A DNA stretch of 6,557 nucleotides, from assembly GCA_959022875.1 (NCBI GenBank), contig CAUFAM010000065.1, positions 1 to 6,557 of the forward strand, written 5' to 3'. A model generated the notes under the pieces. It saw nothing but the letters and a program-made list of their open reading frames with translations, did no database searches and was not told the DNA's origin. The stretch is from an uncultured Oscillospiraceae bacterium. GTDB lineage: Bacteria; Bacillota; Clostridia; Oscillospirales; Oscillospiraceae. Made by a program: the position numbers and the translations under genes. Of the stretch, positions 1 through 6,128 are shown one piece after another (position 1 is the stretch's first letter; each line of letters starts with the position of its first letter).

Positions 1-677
1 AGATGAAGGCCGCCATTGACGCGCCCGGCATCGAGGTCAAGGAGCTGCCCTGCCGTTACCCCCAGGGCGCTGAGAAGGTGCTCATTGAAAATTGTACCGG
101 ACGGGAAGTTCCCTTCCCCGGCCTGCCCTCTGACGTGGGCGTGATCGTCATGAACGTCACCTCCGTGGCTTTCGTGGGCAAGTACTTAAAGACCGGCATG
201 CCTCTGGTCACCAAGCGTCTGACCGTGGACGGCGACATCATCAAGGAGCCCAAGAACGTTGAGGTGATCATCGGCACTCCTGTCCAGGAGCTGATGGACT
301 TCTGCGGCGGCTTCACCGATGAGCCCGGCAAGGTTCTCTACGGCGGCCCCATGATGGGTAACTGTCTGGCCAGCCTGGAGCAGCCCATTCTGAAGAACAA
401 CAATGCGGTTCTGGCCTTCTCCAAGAAGATGGCCCAGACCCCCAAGGTCACCAACTGCATCCACTGCGGCCGGTGCACCAACGCCTGCCCTCTGGGCCTG
501 TCCGCCAAGGAGATTGTCCAGGCCTACAATGCGGGCAATGTGGAGTTGCTGCAGGAGCTCAACGCTGATCTGTGCATGAGCTGCGGCACCTGCTCCTTCG
601 TCTGCCCGGCAAAGCGGCCTCTGGCCCCCTCCATTGCCCTGGCTAAGATCATGATGAAGAATGGAGGTAAGAAGTAA
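1..677 (+). CDS. rnfC: Rnf complex subunit RnfC (C-terminal part, 5' end outside window)
   Basis: RnfC is the peripheral subunit of the Rnf ferredoxin:NAD+ oxidoreductase and carries the NAD(H)/FMN site. About 224 residues are visible, against roughly 430-450 for the family, so the N-terminal flavin/NADH part lies mostly upstream. The first ATG in the window (position 3) is probably an internal Met. Counting from it, the tail of the Complex1_51K-like domain shows YPQGAEK (19-25), followed by a SLBB-like region and the family signature GGPMMG (114-119). Two 4Fe-4S motifs of the form CxxCxxCxxxCP follow at C152/C155/C158/C162 and C191/C194/C197/C201. The stop TAA shares its last base with the rnfD ATG (TAATG), suggesting translational coupling. 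Identity is very secure; the true start cannot be seen. Confidence 0.96.
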   Translation, partial: MKAAIDAPGIEVKELPCRYPQGAEKVLIENCTGREVPFPGLPSDVGVIVMNVTSVAFVGKYLKTGMPLVTKRLTVDGDIIKEPKNVEVIIGTPVQELMDFCGGFTDEPGKVLYGGPMMGNCLASLEQPILKNNNAVLAFSKKMAQTPKVTNCIHCGRCTNACPLGLSAKEIVQAYNAGNVELLQELNADLCMSCGTCSFVCPAKRPLAPSIALAKIMMKNGGKK

Positions 678-1618
678 TGGCCAATAAACTGATCGTTACC
701 GCCGCACCTCATATTACCGGTGCGGACTCCACCCAGAAGATCATGCAGCGGGTGTGTCTGGCCCTGGTGCCCACTCTCATTGCTTCTGTTGTGATCTTTG
801 GAGTCAACTCCCTGATTATTACCGCCATCACTGTGGCGGCCTGTGTCTTCTTTGAGTGGGGCTACTGCAAGCTGGTAGGCCGTGAGAACCCTGTGGGAGA
901 CTTCTCCGCTGTGGTAACCGGCCTTCTGCTGGCCTTCAACCTTCCCTCCACTCTGCCCTGGTGGATGCCCATCGTGGGCGCTTTTATCGCCATTGTCATC
1001 ATCAAGCAGCTCTTCGGCGGCCTGGGCTATAACTTTGCCAACCCCGCCATCGTGGGCCGTATCGCCATGGCCGTGGGCTTTGCCGGACGTATGTCCACCT
1101 ACGGCTTCCCCCAGGGTGCTGACGCCGCCACCTCCGCCACTCCTCTGGCCCATGTGGCCGATCTGGGCGCGGGCGACTATGTGACCCTGCTGCTGGGCAA
1201 CCACGGCGGTGTGCTGGGTGAGACCTGTGCCATCACCCTGATCGCCGGCGGCATTTACCTCATCGCCACCAAGGTCATCAGCCCTGTCATCCCTGTGACC
1301 TACCTGGCCACTGTGGCTGTGCTCAGCGTGTGCTTCGGCCTTGACCCCATCGTGCAGCTGCTCTCCGGCGGCCTCATGCTGGGCGCCTTCTTCATGGCTA
1401 CCGACTATGTCACCTCTCCCACCACCCAGAAGGGCAAGCTGGTCTTCGGCATTGGCCTGGGTCTCATCACTATGATGATCCGTCACTTCGGCACCATGAA
1501 CGAGGGCGTGTCCTTCGCCATTCTGCTGATGAACCTGCTGGTTCCCTATATTGAAGTGCTGACCCGGCAGGATAAGCTGGGCATCGCCAAGGTGAAAAAG
1601 GGAGGCGAGAGCAAATGA
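677..1618 (+). CDS. rnfD: Rnf complex membrane flavoprotein RnfD
   Basis: RnfD is an integral membrane subunit, homologous to NqrB, that carries covalently bound FMN and takes part in ion-coupled electron transfer. The 313-residue product is normal family length and strongly hydrophobic, with multiple membrane segments from about residue 27 to 290. Family signatures include KQLFGGLGYNFANPA (110-124) and MATDYVTSPTT (240-250). The flavin site reads TSATPL (152-157), so T155 is the expected FMN-bearing threonine; the usual S/T-G-A-T has Ser in place of Gly here. GGAGG at 663-667 precedes the ATG by 9 nt. The stop overlaps the rnfG start by 4 nt (ATGA). Assignment is secure; covalent flavinylation is inferred from the family. 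Confidence 0.96.
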   Translation: MANKLIVTAAPHITGADSTQKIMQRVCLALVPTLIASVVIFGVNSLIITAITVAACVFFEWGYCKLVGRENPVGDFSAVVTGLLLAFNLPSTLPWWMPIVGAFIAIVIIKQLFGGLGYNFANPAIVGRIAMAVGFAGRMSTYGFPQGADAATSATPLAHVADLGAGDYVTLLLGNHGGVLGETCAITLIAGGIYLIATKVISPVIPVTYLATVAVLSVCFGLDPIVQLLSGGLMLGAFFMATDYVTSPTTQKGKLVFGIGLGLITMMIRHFGTMNEGVSFAILLMNLLVPYIEVLTRQDKLGIAKVKKGGESK

Positions 1619-2151
1619 GCAACTGGAATCGAGTTTTTAAGCCCATCGTGGTGCTGTGCGTCATCTGTATCGTCATCACCGGGGCTCTGGCCGCCACCAA
1701 CAGCGTGACTGCCCCTGTCATCCAGGCGGCAACCATCGCCGCCCAGAACGCCGCCCGTGCCGAGCTTCTGCCCGAGGCTGAGGGCGCCTTCACCAAGGTG
1801 GAGGGCATCGAGGTGGAGAACGTCTCCGACGTGTATACCGCCGACAACGGCACCGGCACCGTCATCACCTGCGCCGGCAAGGGTTACGGCGGCACCGTCA
1901 CTGTAATGGTGGCGTTTAGCCCCGACAATACCATCAAGCAGATCAAGATCACCGAGTCCTCGGAAACCAAGGGCATCGGTACCAACGTGACCGAGAATGC
2001 CGAGTACTGGGCCAACTATAACGGCCTGTCTGCGGCTCAGGCCCTGGTGCTGGGCAGTGATGTGGACGCCTACTCCGGCGCTACCGTATCCAGCAAGGCC
2101 GTGAACAACGCTGTGAACGCCGCCATTGAGGCGTACAACGCAATCGCTTGA
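1615..2151 (+). CDS. rnfG: Rnf complex FMN-binding subunit RnfG
   Basis: RnfG is the NqrC-like subunit: one N-terminal membrane anchor plus a domain on the outer face of the membrane bearing FMN linked by a phosphoester bond to threonine. The 178-residue protein has a hydrophobic helix at about 8-27, the FMN_bind domain from about 85 to 170, GKGYGG (88-93), ETKGIG (117-122) and the flavinylation motif SGATVSS (154-160), with T157 the predicted FMN site. The start ATG overlaps the rnfD stop as ATGA and has GGAGG at 1601-1605, 9 nt upstream. It lies between rnfD and rnfE as in other clostridial rnf operons. Flavin transfer normally needs an ApbE enzyme, which is not in this window. Confidence 0.96.
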   Translation: MSNWNRVFKPIVVLCVICIVITGALAATNSVTAPVIQAATIAAQNAARAELLPEAEGAFTKVEGIEVENVSDVYTADNGTGTVITCAGKGYGGTVTVMVAFSPDNTIKQIKITESSETKGIGTNVTENAEYWANYNGLSAAQALVLGSDVDAYSGATVSSKAVNNAVNAAIEAYNAIA

Positions 2152-2156
2152 AAGGC

Positions 2157-2162
2157 AGGTGG
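2157..2162 (+). promoter_or_regulatory. Ribosome binding site of rnfE, deciding its start
   Basis: AGGTGG, a close match to AGGAGG, lies 6 nt before ATG 2169. It favours that ATG over the in-frame TTG at 2148, which overlaps the end of rnfG. Confidence 0.7.
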
Positions 2163-2168
2163 AACAAG

Positions 2169-2855
2169 ATGAGTAATAACAGCAAACTGAAAATTCTGAC
2201 CAACGGTTTTCTGAATGAAAACCCGGTTCTGCGGCTTGTCCTGGGCACCTGTCCCACTCTGGCCGTCACCTCTATGGCTTCCAACGGCATCGGCATGGGC
2301 CTTGCGGCCACCTTCGTGCTGATCTGCTCCAACATCGTCATTTCCGCCCTGCGGAAGATCATTCCCGATCAGGTTCGTATTCCCTGCTACATCACCGTCA
2401 TCGCCGGCTTCGTGTCTGTGGTGCAGATGCTGGTCAAGGCCTATGTGCCCGACCTGGACAAGGCTCTGGGCGTGTACCTGCCTCTGATCGTGGTGAACTG
2501 CATCATCCTGGGCCGTGCTGAGATGTTCGCCTCCAAGAACGGTGTGGTTGACTCCGCTCTGGACGGCCTGGGCATGGGCATCGGCTTTACCATCACCCTG
2601 GTGATCATGGGCTCCATCCGTGAGATCCTGGGCGCCGGCACCTGGATGTCCGGCCTGGGCAGCCTGATCCCCGCTCTGGGCGCTGACTTTGACATCCAGG
2701 TCATCCCCGAGTCCATTGACCCCTTCACCATTATGACCAGCGCCCCCGGCGGCTTCTTTGTCTTCGGTATCCTGATGGCCGGCGCTACCTGGCTGACCTC
2801 CCGCCCCAAGAAGAGCGAGAAGGCTGCTGAGGCTGTGGAAGGAGGCAATGCGTAA
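2169..2855 (+). CDS. rnfE: Rnf complex membrane subunit RnfE
   Basis: RnfE is a membrane subunit related to NqrD. It pairs with RnfA, and the two contribute cysteines for a membrane-embedded iron-sulfur centre. I choose ATG 2169 (228 residues) because AGGTGG at 2157-2162 sits 6 nt upstream. The same frame can be extended to a TTG at 2148 overlapping the rnfG stop, but that codon has no good ribosome binding site. Signatures are GTCPTLAVTS (26-35) with C28, ALGVYLPLIVVNCIILGRAE (99-118) with C111, and GSIREILGAG (148-157). About six hydrophobic helices are visible, and the C-terminal tail (about 212-228) is charged and Ala/Glu-rich. The TAA stop shares one base with the rnfA ATG. Confidence 0.95.
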   Translation: MSNNSKLKILTNGFLNENPVLRLVLGTCPTLAVTSMASNGIGMGLAATFVLICSNIVISALRKIIPDQVRIPCYITVIAGFVSVVQMLVKAYVPDLDKALGVYLPLIVVNCIILGRAEMFASKNGVVDSALDGLGMGIGFTITLVIMGSIREILGAGTWMSGLGSLIPALGADFDIQVIPESIDPFTIMTSAPGGFFVFGILMAGATWLTSRPKKSEKAAEAVEGGNA

Positions 2856-3478
2856 TGGAAATGGCACTGAAGCTTGCCAGCATCTTCTTCACCATGATTC
2901 TGGTGGACAACTACGTGCTGGCCAAATTCCTGGGTATCTGTCCCTTCCTGGGCGTGTCCAAAAAGCTGGACAGCGCCGTAGGCATGTCTCTGGCCGTTAC
3001 CTTCGTCATGGTCATGGCCACTGCCGCCACCTGGCCCATCTACACCTTTGTGCTGTCTCCCGCCGAAGCTGCGGGCACCAGCCGTGACCTGGGCTATCTG
3101 CAGACCATCGTGTTCATCCTGATCATCGCCATCCTGGTGCAGCTGCTGGAGAACTTCCTGAAGAAGTTCGTTCCCGCCCTGTACAAGGCTCTGGGCGTGT
3201 ATCTGCCCCTGATCACCACCAACTGCACCATCCTGGGCGTGACCATCCTGAACCTGGACAACGGCTACAACTTTGTGGAGTCCATTGTCTGTGCTGCCGG
3301 CGCCGGTATCGGCTTCCTGGTGGCCATGGTGCTGTTCTCCGGCGTGCGCCGCCGCGTGGAGCAGGCTGTCACCCCCAAGTGCTTTGAGGGCCTGCCCATC
3401 ACTCTGGTGGCTGCCGCGGTTACCTCCCTGTCCTTCATGGGCTTCGGCGGTATCGTAGACGCCATCTTCAAGGTTTGA
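2855..3478 (+). CDS. rnfA: Rnf complex membrane subunit RnfA
   Basis: RnfA, related to NqrE, is the second of the paired membrane subunits and is a paralogue of RnfE. In this family the two are arranged with opposite topology around an intramembrane iron-sulfur centre. The 207-residue length is typical. Signatures are NYVLAKFLGICPFLGVSKK (19-37) with C29, WPIYTFVLSP (60-69), and ALGVYLPLITTNCTILGV (112-129) with C124. The C-terminus is SFMGFGGIVDAIFKV, and about six hydrophobic segments are present. The ATG is in the TAATG junction with rnfE, with GGAGG at 2841-2845, 9 nt upstream. The tract around ALGVYLPLI is nearly identical in DNA to the matching part of rnfE. An 18-nt gap separates it from rnfB. 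Confidence 0.96.
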   Translation: MEMALKLASIFFTMILVDNYVLAKFLGICPFLGVSKKLDSAVGMSLAVTFVMVMATAATWPIYTFVLSPAEAAGTSRDLGYLQTIVFILIIAILVQLLENFLKKFVPALYKALGVYLPLITTNCTILGVTILNLDNGYNFVESIVCAAGAGIGFLVAMVLFSGVRRRVEQAVTPKCFEGLPITLVAAAVTSLSFMGFGGIVDAIFKV

Positions 3479-3496
3479 TAGGAGGGGGAGTAGAGT

Positions 3497-4297
3497 ATGG
3501 ATCCGATTATTCTGGCAATCATTATTGTCACCGTCATCGGCCTCATTGGCGCGGTGATCCTGGTGGCCGCCTCCATCTTTATGTATGTGCCCGTGGATGA
3601 GCGTGTGGAAAAGATCACCGCCGTCCTGGCCGGCGCCAACTGCGGCGCCTGTGGCTGCGCCGGCTGTGCCGACTACGCCAAGAGCATCGTGGAAGAGGGC
3701 AACGCGGTCAACAAGTGTACCCCCGGCGGCGCTGCCTGTGCCGCTAAGATCGCGGAGATCATGGGCGTGGAGGCCGGTGCCTCTGTTCCCATGAAGGCGG
3801 TTGTGATGTGCTCCGGCACCTGCAACCAGACCTCCAAGCGCTATGAGTTCCAGGGCCTGCAGAATTGCCAGGCTGTCAAGGGCTTCTACGGCGGCGACGG
3901 TATGTGTAAGTACGGCTGCCTGGGCTACGGCGATTGTACCCGGGCCTGCGCCTTCGATTCCATCCACATCGTGGACGGCATCGCCAAGGTGGACTACGCC
4001 AAGTGCGTGGGCTGCGGCGCCTGTGCTGCCGCCTGCCCCAATGCGGTGATCAGCATTATCCCCGAGCACAAGCGCAAGCCCGTTGTCCAGTGTCTCAACA
4101 AGGACAAGGGAGCCGACACCCGCAAGGCCTGCACCGCCGGTTGTATCGGCTGCATGAAGTGTACCAAGGTGTGTCACTTCGATGCCATCACCGTGGAGAA
4201 CAACCTGGCCCACATCGACCAGGACAAGTGCAAGGGCTGCCAGCTGTGTGTCAAGGAGTGCCCCGTGGGTATTATCCACGTGCCCGCCAACAGCTGA
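3497..4297 (+). CDS. rnfB: Rnf complex ferredoxin-like subunit RnfB
   Basis: RnfB is the polyferredoxin subunit thought to accept electrons from reduced ferredoxin. The 266-residue protein has an N-terminal membrane helix (about 4-30), then the 4Fe-4S domain motif NCGACGCAGC with C49, C52, C57 and a distal C74. Four further clusters are predicted: C137/C141/C147/C151, C170/C173/C176/C180, C216/C219/C222/C226 and C245/C248/C251/C255. There are 27 cysteines in all. C54, C81, C105, C109, C124, C199 and C212 lie outside these canonical sets, and C105/C109/C124 might hold another centre (inference). A strong AGGAGGGGG sits at 3480-3488. It is the last gene of the operon, ending 13 nt before the terminator hairpin, and is the typical clostridial long form with multiple ferredoxin-like domains. 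Confidence 0.96.
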   Translation: MDPIILAIIIVTVIGLIGAVILVAASIFMYVPVDERVEKITAVLAGANCGACGCAGCADYAKSIVEEGNAVNKCTPGGAACAAKIAEIMGVEAGASVPMKAVVMCSGTCNQTSKRYEFQGLQNCQAVKGFYGGDGMCKYGCLGYGDCTRACAFDSIHIVDGIAKVDYAKCVGCGACAAACPNAVISIIPEHKRKPVVQCLNKDKGADTRKACTAGCIGCMKCTKVCHFDAITVENNLAHIDQDKCKGCQLCVKECPVGIIHVPANS

Positions 4298-4310
4298 GAA
4301 ACACAAACAG

Positions 4311-4355
4311 CATAAAAAGAACCCCCGGCCACTCAGGCCGGGGGTTCTTTTTATG
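4311..4355. terminator. Bidirectional intrinsic terminator shared by rnf operon and rodA
   Basis: A perfect inverted repeat has 20-bp arms at 4311-4330 and 4336-4355 and a 5-nt loop ACTCA at 4331-4335. The GC-rich core is CCCCCGGCC paired with GGCCGGGGG. The outer part pairs AAAAAGAA with TTCTTTTT, so each strand's transcript ends its stem in a U-rich stretch. It lies 13 nt after the rnfB stop and 16 nt from the rodA stop, between two convergent genes, which fits use in both directions. Confidence 0.93.
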
Positions 4356-4371
4356 AACGGATCAATCAAAC

Positions 4372-5544
4372 TTAGTCGCGCAGCCAGCTTGGCAAGGTTC
4401 GGGCCTTTACGCTGGATACAATGCCCATGGCGGCGTACAGGGTGATGACCGAGGAGCCGCCGTAGCTGATAAAGGGGAGGGTTAGGCCCATGACGGGGAG
4501 CACATAGAGGCACATGCCCACGTTCAGCGTGATCTGAATGAAGAGCATTCCCGCAATGCCCATGCAGACATAGGCGTCAAAGGGGGAGCTGGCGTGGCGG
4601 CCCACCCAGATGCACCGGAGCACCACGCCGCCCAGAATGAGCAGCAGCAGTAGGCAGCCTACAAGCCCAAGCTCCTCGCCGCATACGGCGAAGATGAAGT
4701 CTGTGTGCCGGGCGGGAAGGGTGTGGGAGTATTCCGACTGGGTGTAATCCCCCTGAAGAAAGCCCTGGCCGAAGAGCTGGCCAGAGCCGATGGCCAGAAT
4801 GGAACGGGTCTGCTGGAAGCCCCGGCCCTGAGGATCCAGGTCGTGGTCCAGAACCACCCGGAAACGCATAATGCGGTAGTCGGTCCACCATTTGGTTTCC
4901 GGCAGGACAAAGAGCCATAAAATCACCACAGTCAGGATGAGGCCTCCGCCCACCAGAAGAAACCAGCGGATTTTGACCCCCGAGGCCCAGGCCATAAAAG
5001 CGAAGATGACCATATACACCACGCACATGCCCATGTCTCCGCATACCACAGCGATGAGGCCCAGCATGAAGATGGTGTGCCCTCCGATCTGAATGAGGGA
5101 GGGGAGGGAGCTGATGTCCCGCTCCTGTTCCTGGATTTTGGTAATCTGGAGACTCAGGAGGAGGATAAAGGGCAGCTTGACGATTTCGTTGGGCTGCATG
5201 TCCACCGGAAAGCCGGGAATATGGATCCAGTTCAGGTTGCCGGAGTTGTAGTCCTCGCCCAGGGGCGTGAGCAGGAGCAGAATAAACACCACGTTGAAGG
5301 CCAGAATATACTTCCAGTTCTTCTCTACAAACAGGTGGAAGTCCACCATGGTCAGCAGCATATAGGCCACAACACCCAGGATTACAGCAATAGCCTGAAC
5401 CATGAGCGTACGGTTGGAGTTCAGGTACCGGGTGGCGGAAAACACCAGCAGCAGACCATAGCCGCTGGCCAGCAGACAAAGGGAGAGCAAAATCAGGTCT
5501 CCCTTTTTCAGAAACTCCCGGAGGGGAGAGAACAATGTGGTCAA
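4372..5544 (-). CDS. rodA: Rod-shape peptidoglycan glycosyltransferase RodA (SEDS family)
   Basis: This is a SEDS-family membrane glycosyltransferase that polymerises lipid II into glycan strands, normally with a class B penicillin-binding protein during elongation. The 390-residue protein has about ten hydrophobic helices. Signatures are NWIHIPGF (105-112), QPNEIVKLPF (117-126), DPQGRGFQQTRSILAIGSG (237-255), HTDFIFAVCGEELGLVG (280-296) and LPFISYGGSS (356-365). D282 aligns with the catalytic Asp of E. coli RodA (D262, from family knowledge). The start is TTG at 5544, preceded at 6 nt by AGGAGGT. FtsW and SpoVE are close relatives, but HTDFIFAV and QQTRSILAIGSGQ favour RodA. It runs convergently to rnf and divergently from tsaE, with no PBP or mre gene beside it in the window. 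Confidence 0.9.
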   Translation of the reverse strand: MTTLFSPLREFLKKGDLILLSLCLLASGYGLLLVFSATRYLNSNRTLMVQAIAVILGVVAYMLLTMVDFHLFVEKNWKYILAFNVVFILLLLTPLGEDYNSGNLNWIHIPGFPVDMQPNEIVKLPFILLLSLQITKIQEQERDISSLPSLIQIGGHTIFMLGLIAVVCGDMGMCVVYMVIFAFMAWASGVKIRWFLLVGGGLILTVVILWLFVLPETKWWTDYRIMRFRVVLDHDLDPQGRGFQQTRSILAIGSGQLFGQGFLQGDYTQSEYSHTLPARHTDFIFAVCGEELGLVGCLLLLLILGGVVLRCIWVGRHASSPFDAYVCMGIAGMLFIQITLNVGMCLYVLPVMGLTLPFISYGGSSVITLYAAMGIVSSVKARTLPSWLRD

Positions 5545-5550
5545 GGCTTC

Positions 5551-5557
5551 ACCTCCT
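5551..5557 (-). promoter_or_regulatory. Ribosome binding site of rodA, supporting a TTG start
   Basis: On the minus strand AGGAGGT is followed by the 6-nt spacer GAAGCC and then TTG. No ATG or GTG lies nearby in frame at a usable distance, so TTG 5544 is the best start. Confidence 0.8.
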
Positions 5558-5565
5558 GAAAGGCG

Positions 5566-5579
5566 GCCCCAACAGGGGC
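5566..5579 (-). other. Short GC hairpin in the rodA leader
   Basis: GCCCC and GGGGC pair across a 4-nt loop (5571-5574), forming a 5-bp GC stem in the predicted rodA leader, 8 nt upstream of its ribosome binding site. There is no T tract, so it is not a terminator. A role in translation or mRNA stability is only possible, not shown. Confidence 0.35.
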
Positions 5580-5595
5580 AGCAAGGGAAAATAAA

Positions 5596-5606
5596 ATCGG
5601 TCCGAT
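5596..5606. promoter_or_regulatory. Small palindrome at the predicted rodA transcription start
   Basis: ATCGGTCCGAT is a perfect inverted repeat with 5-bp half-sites around one central base. It lies 2 bp downstream of the predicted rodA -10 box, over the expected start of transcription. An operator role is an inference from position only; the site is short and could be chance. Confidence 0.3.
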
Positions 5607-5608
5607 CT

Positions 5609-5636
5609 ATTTTAGCACATTTTAGTGGAAAGGCAA
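5609..5636 (-). promoter_or_regulatory. Predicted sigma-A promoter of rodA
   Basis: On the minus strand the -35 hexamer TTGCCT (5636-5631, 4 of 6 matches) and -10 TAAAAT (5614-5609, 5 of 6) are 16 bp apart. A TGC just before the -10 gives an extended -10. Transcription would begin near 5602, about 57 nt before the TTG start. A second TAAAAT at 5624-5619 is too close to this -35. Confidence 0.6.
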
Positions 5637-5654
5637 ACCATATCGTGGTATAAT
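5626..5654 (+). promoter_or_regulatory. Predicted extended -10 promoter of tsaE-tsaB
   Basis: A consensus -10 TATAAT at 5649-5654 is preceded by TGG, making TGGTATAAT, a perfect extended -10. A weak -35, TGGAAA (5626-5631, 4 of 6), lies 17 bp upstream. The expected start is near 5661, about 36 nt before the TTG start of tsaE. The -35 overlaps the rodA -35 by one base. Confidence 0.75.
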
Positions 5655-5684
5655 CTCCTGGATGTATGAAAATTTTCTGTGAAC

Positions 5685-5690
5685 GGAGGG
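5685..5690 (+). promoter_or_regulatory. Ribosome binding site of tsaE, deciding its start
   Basis: GGAGGG abuts the in-frame ATG at 5691, too close for it, but lies 6 nt before the in-frame TTG at 5697. The upstream GTG at 5679 has no such site before it. TTG 5697 is therefore preferred. Confidence 0.6.
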
Positions 5691-5696
5691 ATGGCT

Positions 5697-6128
5697 TTGT
5701 CCGTCCGCTATGTAACTAACAATGAGGAGGAGACCCAGACTCTTGGGGAGCGGCTGGCCGGGGCGCTGAAGCCTGGAACAGTCATCGCCTTTACCGGAGA
5801 CCTGGGGGCGGGAAAAACCGCCTTTACCCGGGGCCTTGCCCGGGGGCTGGGGATCCAGGAGCGTGTGACCAGTCCCACCTTTACCATTGTCAACGAATAT
5901 GAGGGAGGACGGCTTCCCCTGTTCCACTTTGATATGTACCGCCTGGGGTCTTCCGATGAGCTCTATGACATCGGCTGGGAGGACTACCTGGCCCGGGGCG
6001 GGGTGTGCGCCGTGGAGTGGAGCGAGAACATTGACGACGCTCTGGACCATGACACCGTCCGGGTGGACATCCGCCGGGGGGAGCATGAGGGACAGCGCCT
6101 CATTGAGATCGGAGGGATCGAACTGTGA
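5697..6128 (+). CDS. tsaE: tRNA t6A37 biosynthesis ATPase TsaE
   Basis: TsaE is a small cytoplasmic P-loop ATPase that works with TsaB and TsaD to install threonylcarbamoyl on A37 of tRNAs reading ANN codons. From TTG 5697 the product is 143 residues, close to family size; ATG 5691 or GTG 5679 would add 2 or 6 residues. The Walker A motif is GDLGAGKT (34-41, with K40 and T41). The family markers VTSPTFTIVNEY (57-68), FHFDMYRL (76-83), GWEDYL (93-98) and VEWSE (106-110) are all present. The start was chosen on ribosome-site spacing. The gene is first in its transcript and its TGA overlaps the tsaB GTG by 4 nt, so the two are probably translated together. Confidence 0.95.
   Translation: MSVRYVTNNEEETQTLGERLAGALKPGTVIAFTGDLGAGKTAFTRGLARGLGIQERVTSPTFTIVNEYEGGRLPLFHFDMYRLGSSDELYDIGWEDYLARGGVCAVEWSENIDDALDHDTVRVDIRRGEHEGQRLIEIGGIEL

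Noticed and set aside
524..1486. A 320-codon open frame on the minus strand antisense to rnfC and rnfD
   Set aside because: It is a shadow of the RnfC/RnfD coding frames, with low-complexity His/Gly/Asp/Gln-rich composition and no domain.
2100..2145. Short internal repetition near the end of rnfG (gtgaac-type units)
   Set aside because: It encodes an Asn/Ala-rich helix in the FMN_bind domain. The units are short and imperfect, explained by amino-acid composition.
2148..2168. TTG-initiated longer form of RnfE overlapping rnfG
   Set aside because: There is no suitable ribosome binding site for the TTG, and the extra seven residues would be encoded by the ribosome site of the ATG at 2169.
2441..4513. 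A 690-codon open frame on the minus strand antisense to rnfE, rnfA, rnfB and the end of rodA
   Set aside because: It runs through the terminator and mirrors three well-identified genes. Its His/Gly/Asp/Gln-rich composition is what the reverse complement of GC-biased codons produces. It has no recognisable domain.
5545..5678. Possible small RNA, riboswitch or short gene between rodA and tsaE
   Set aside because: The stretch is only about 130 nt and is taken up by the two divergent promoters and leaders. No recognisable riboswitch core or coding frame with its own ribosome site is seen.
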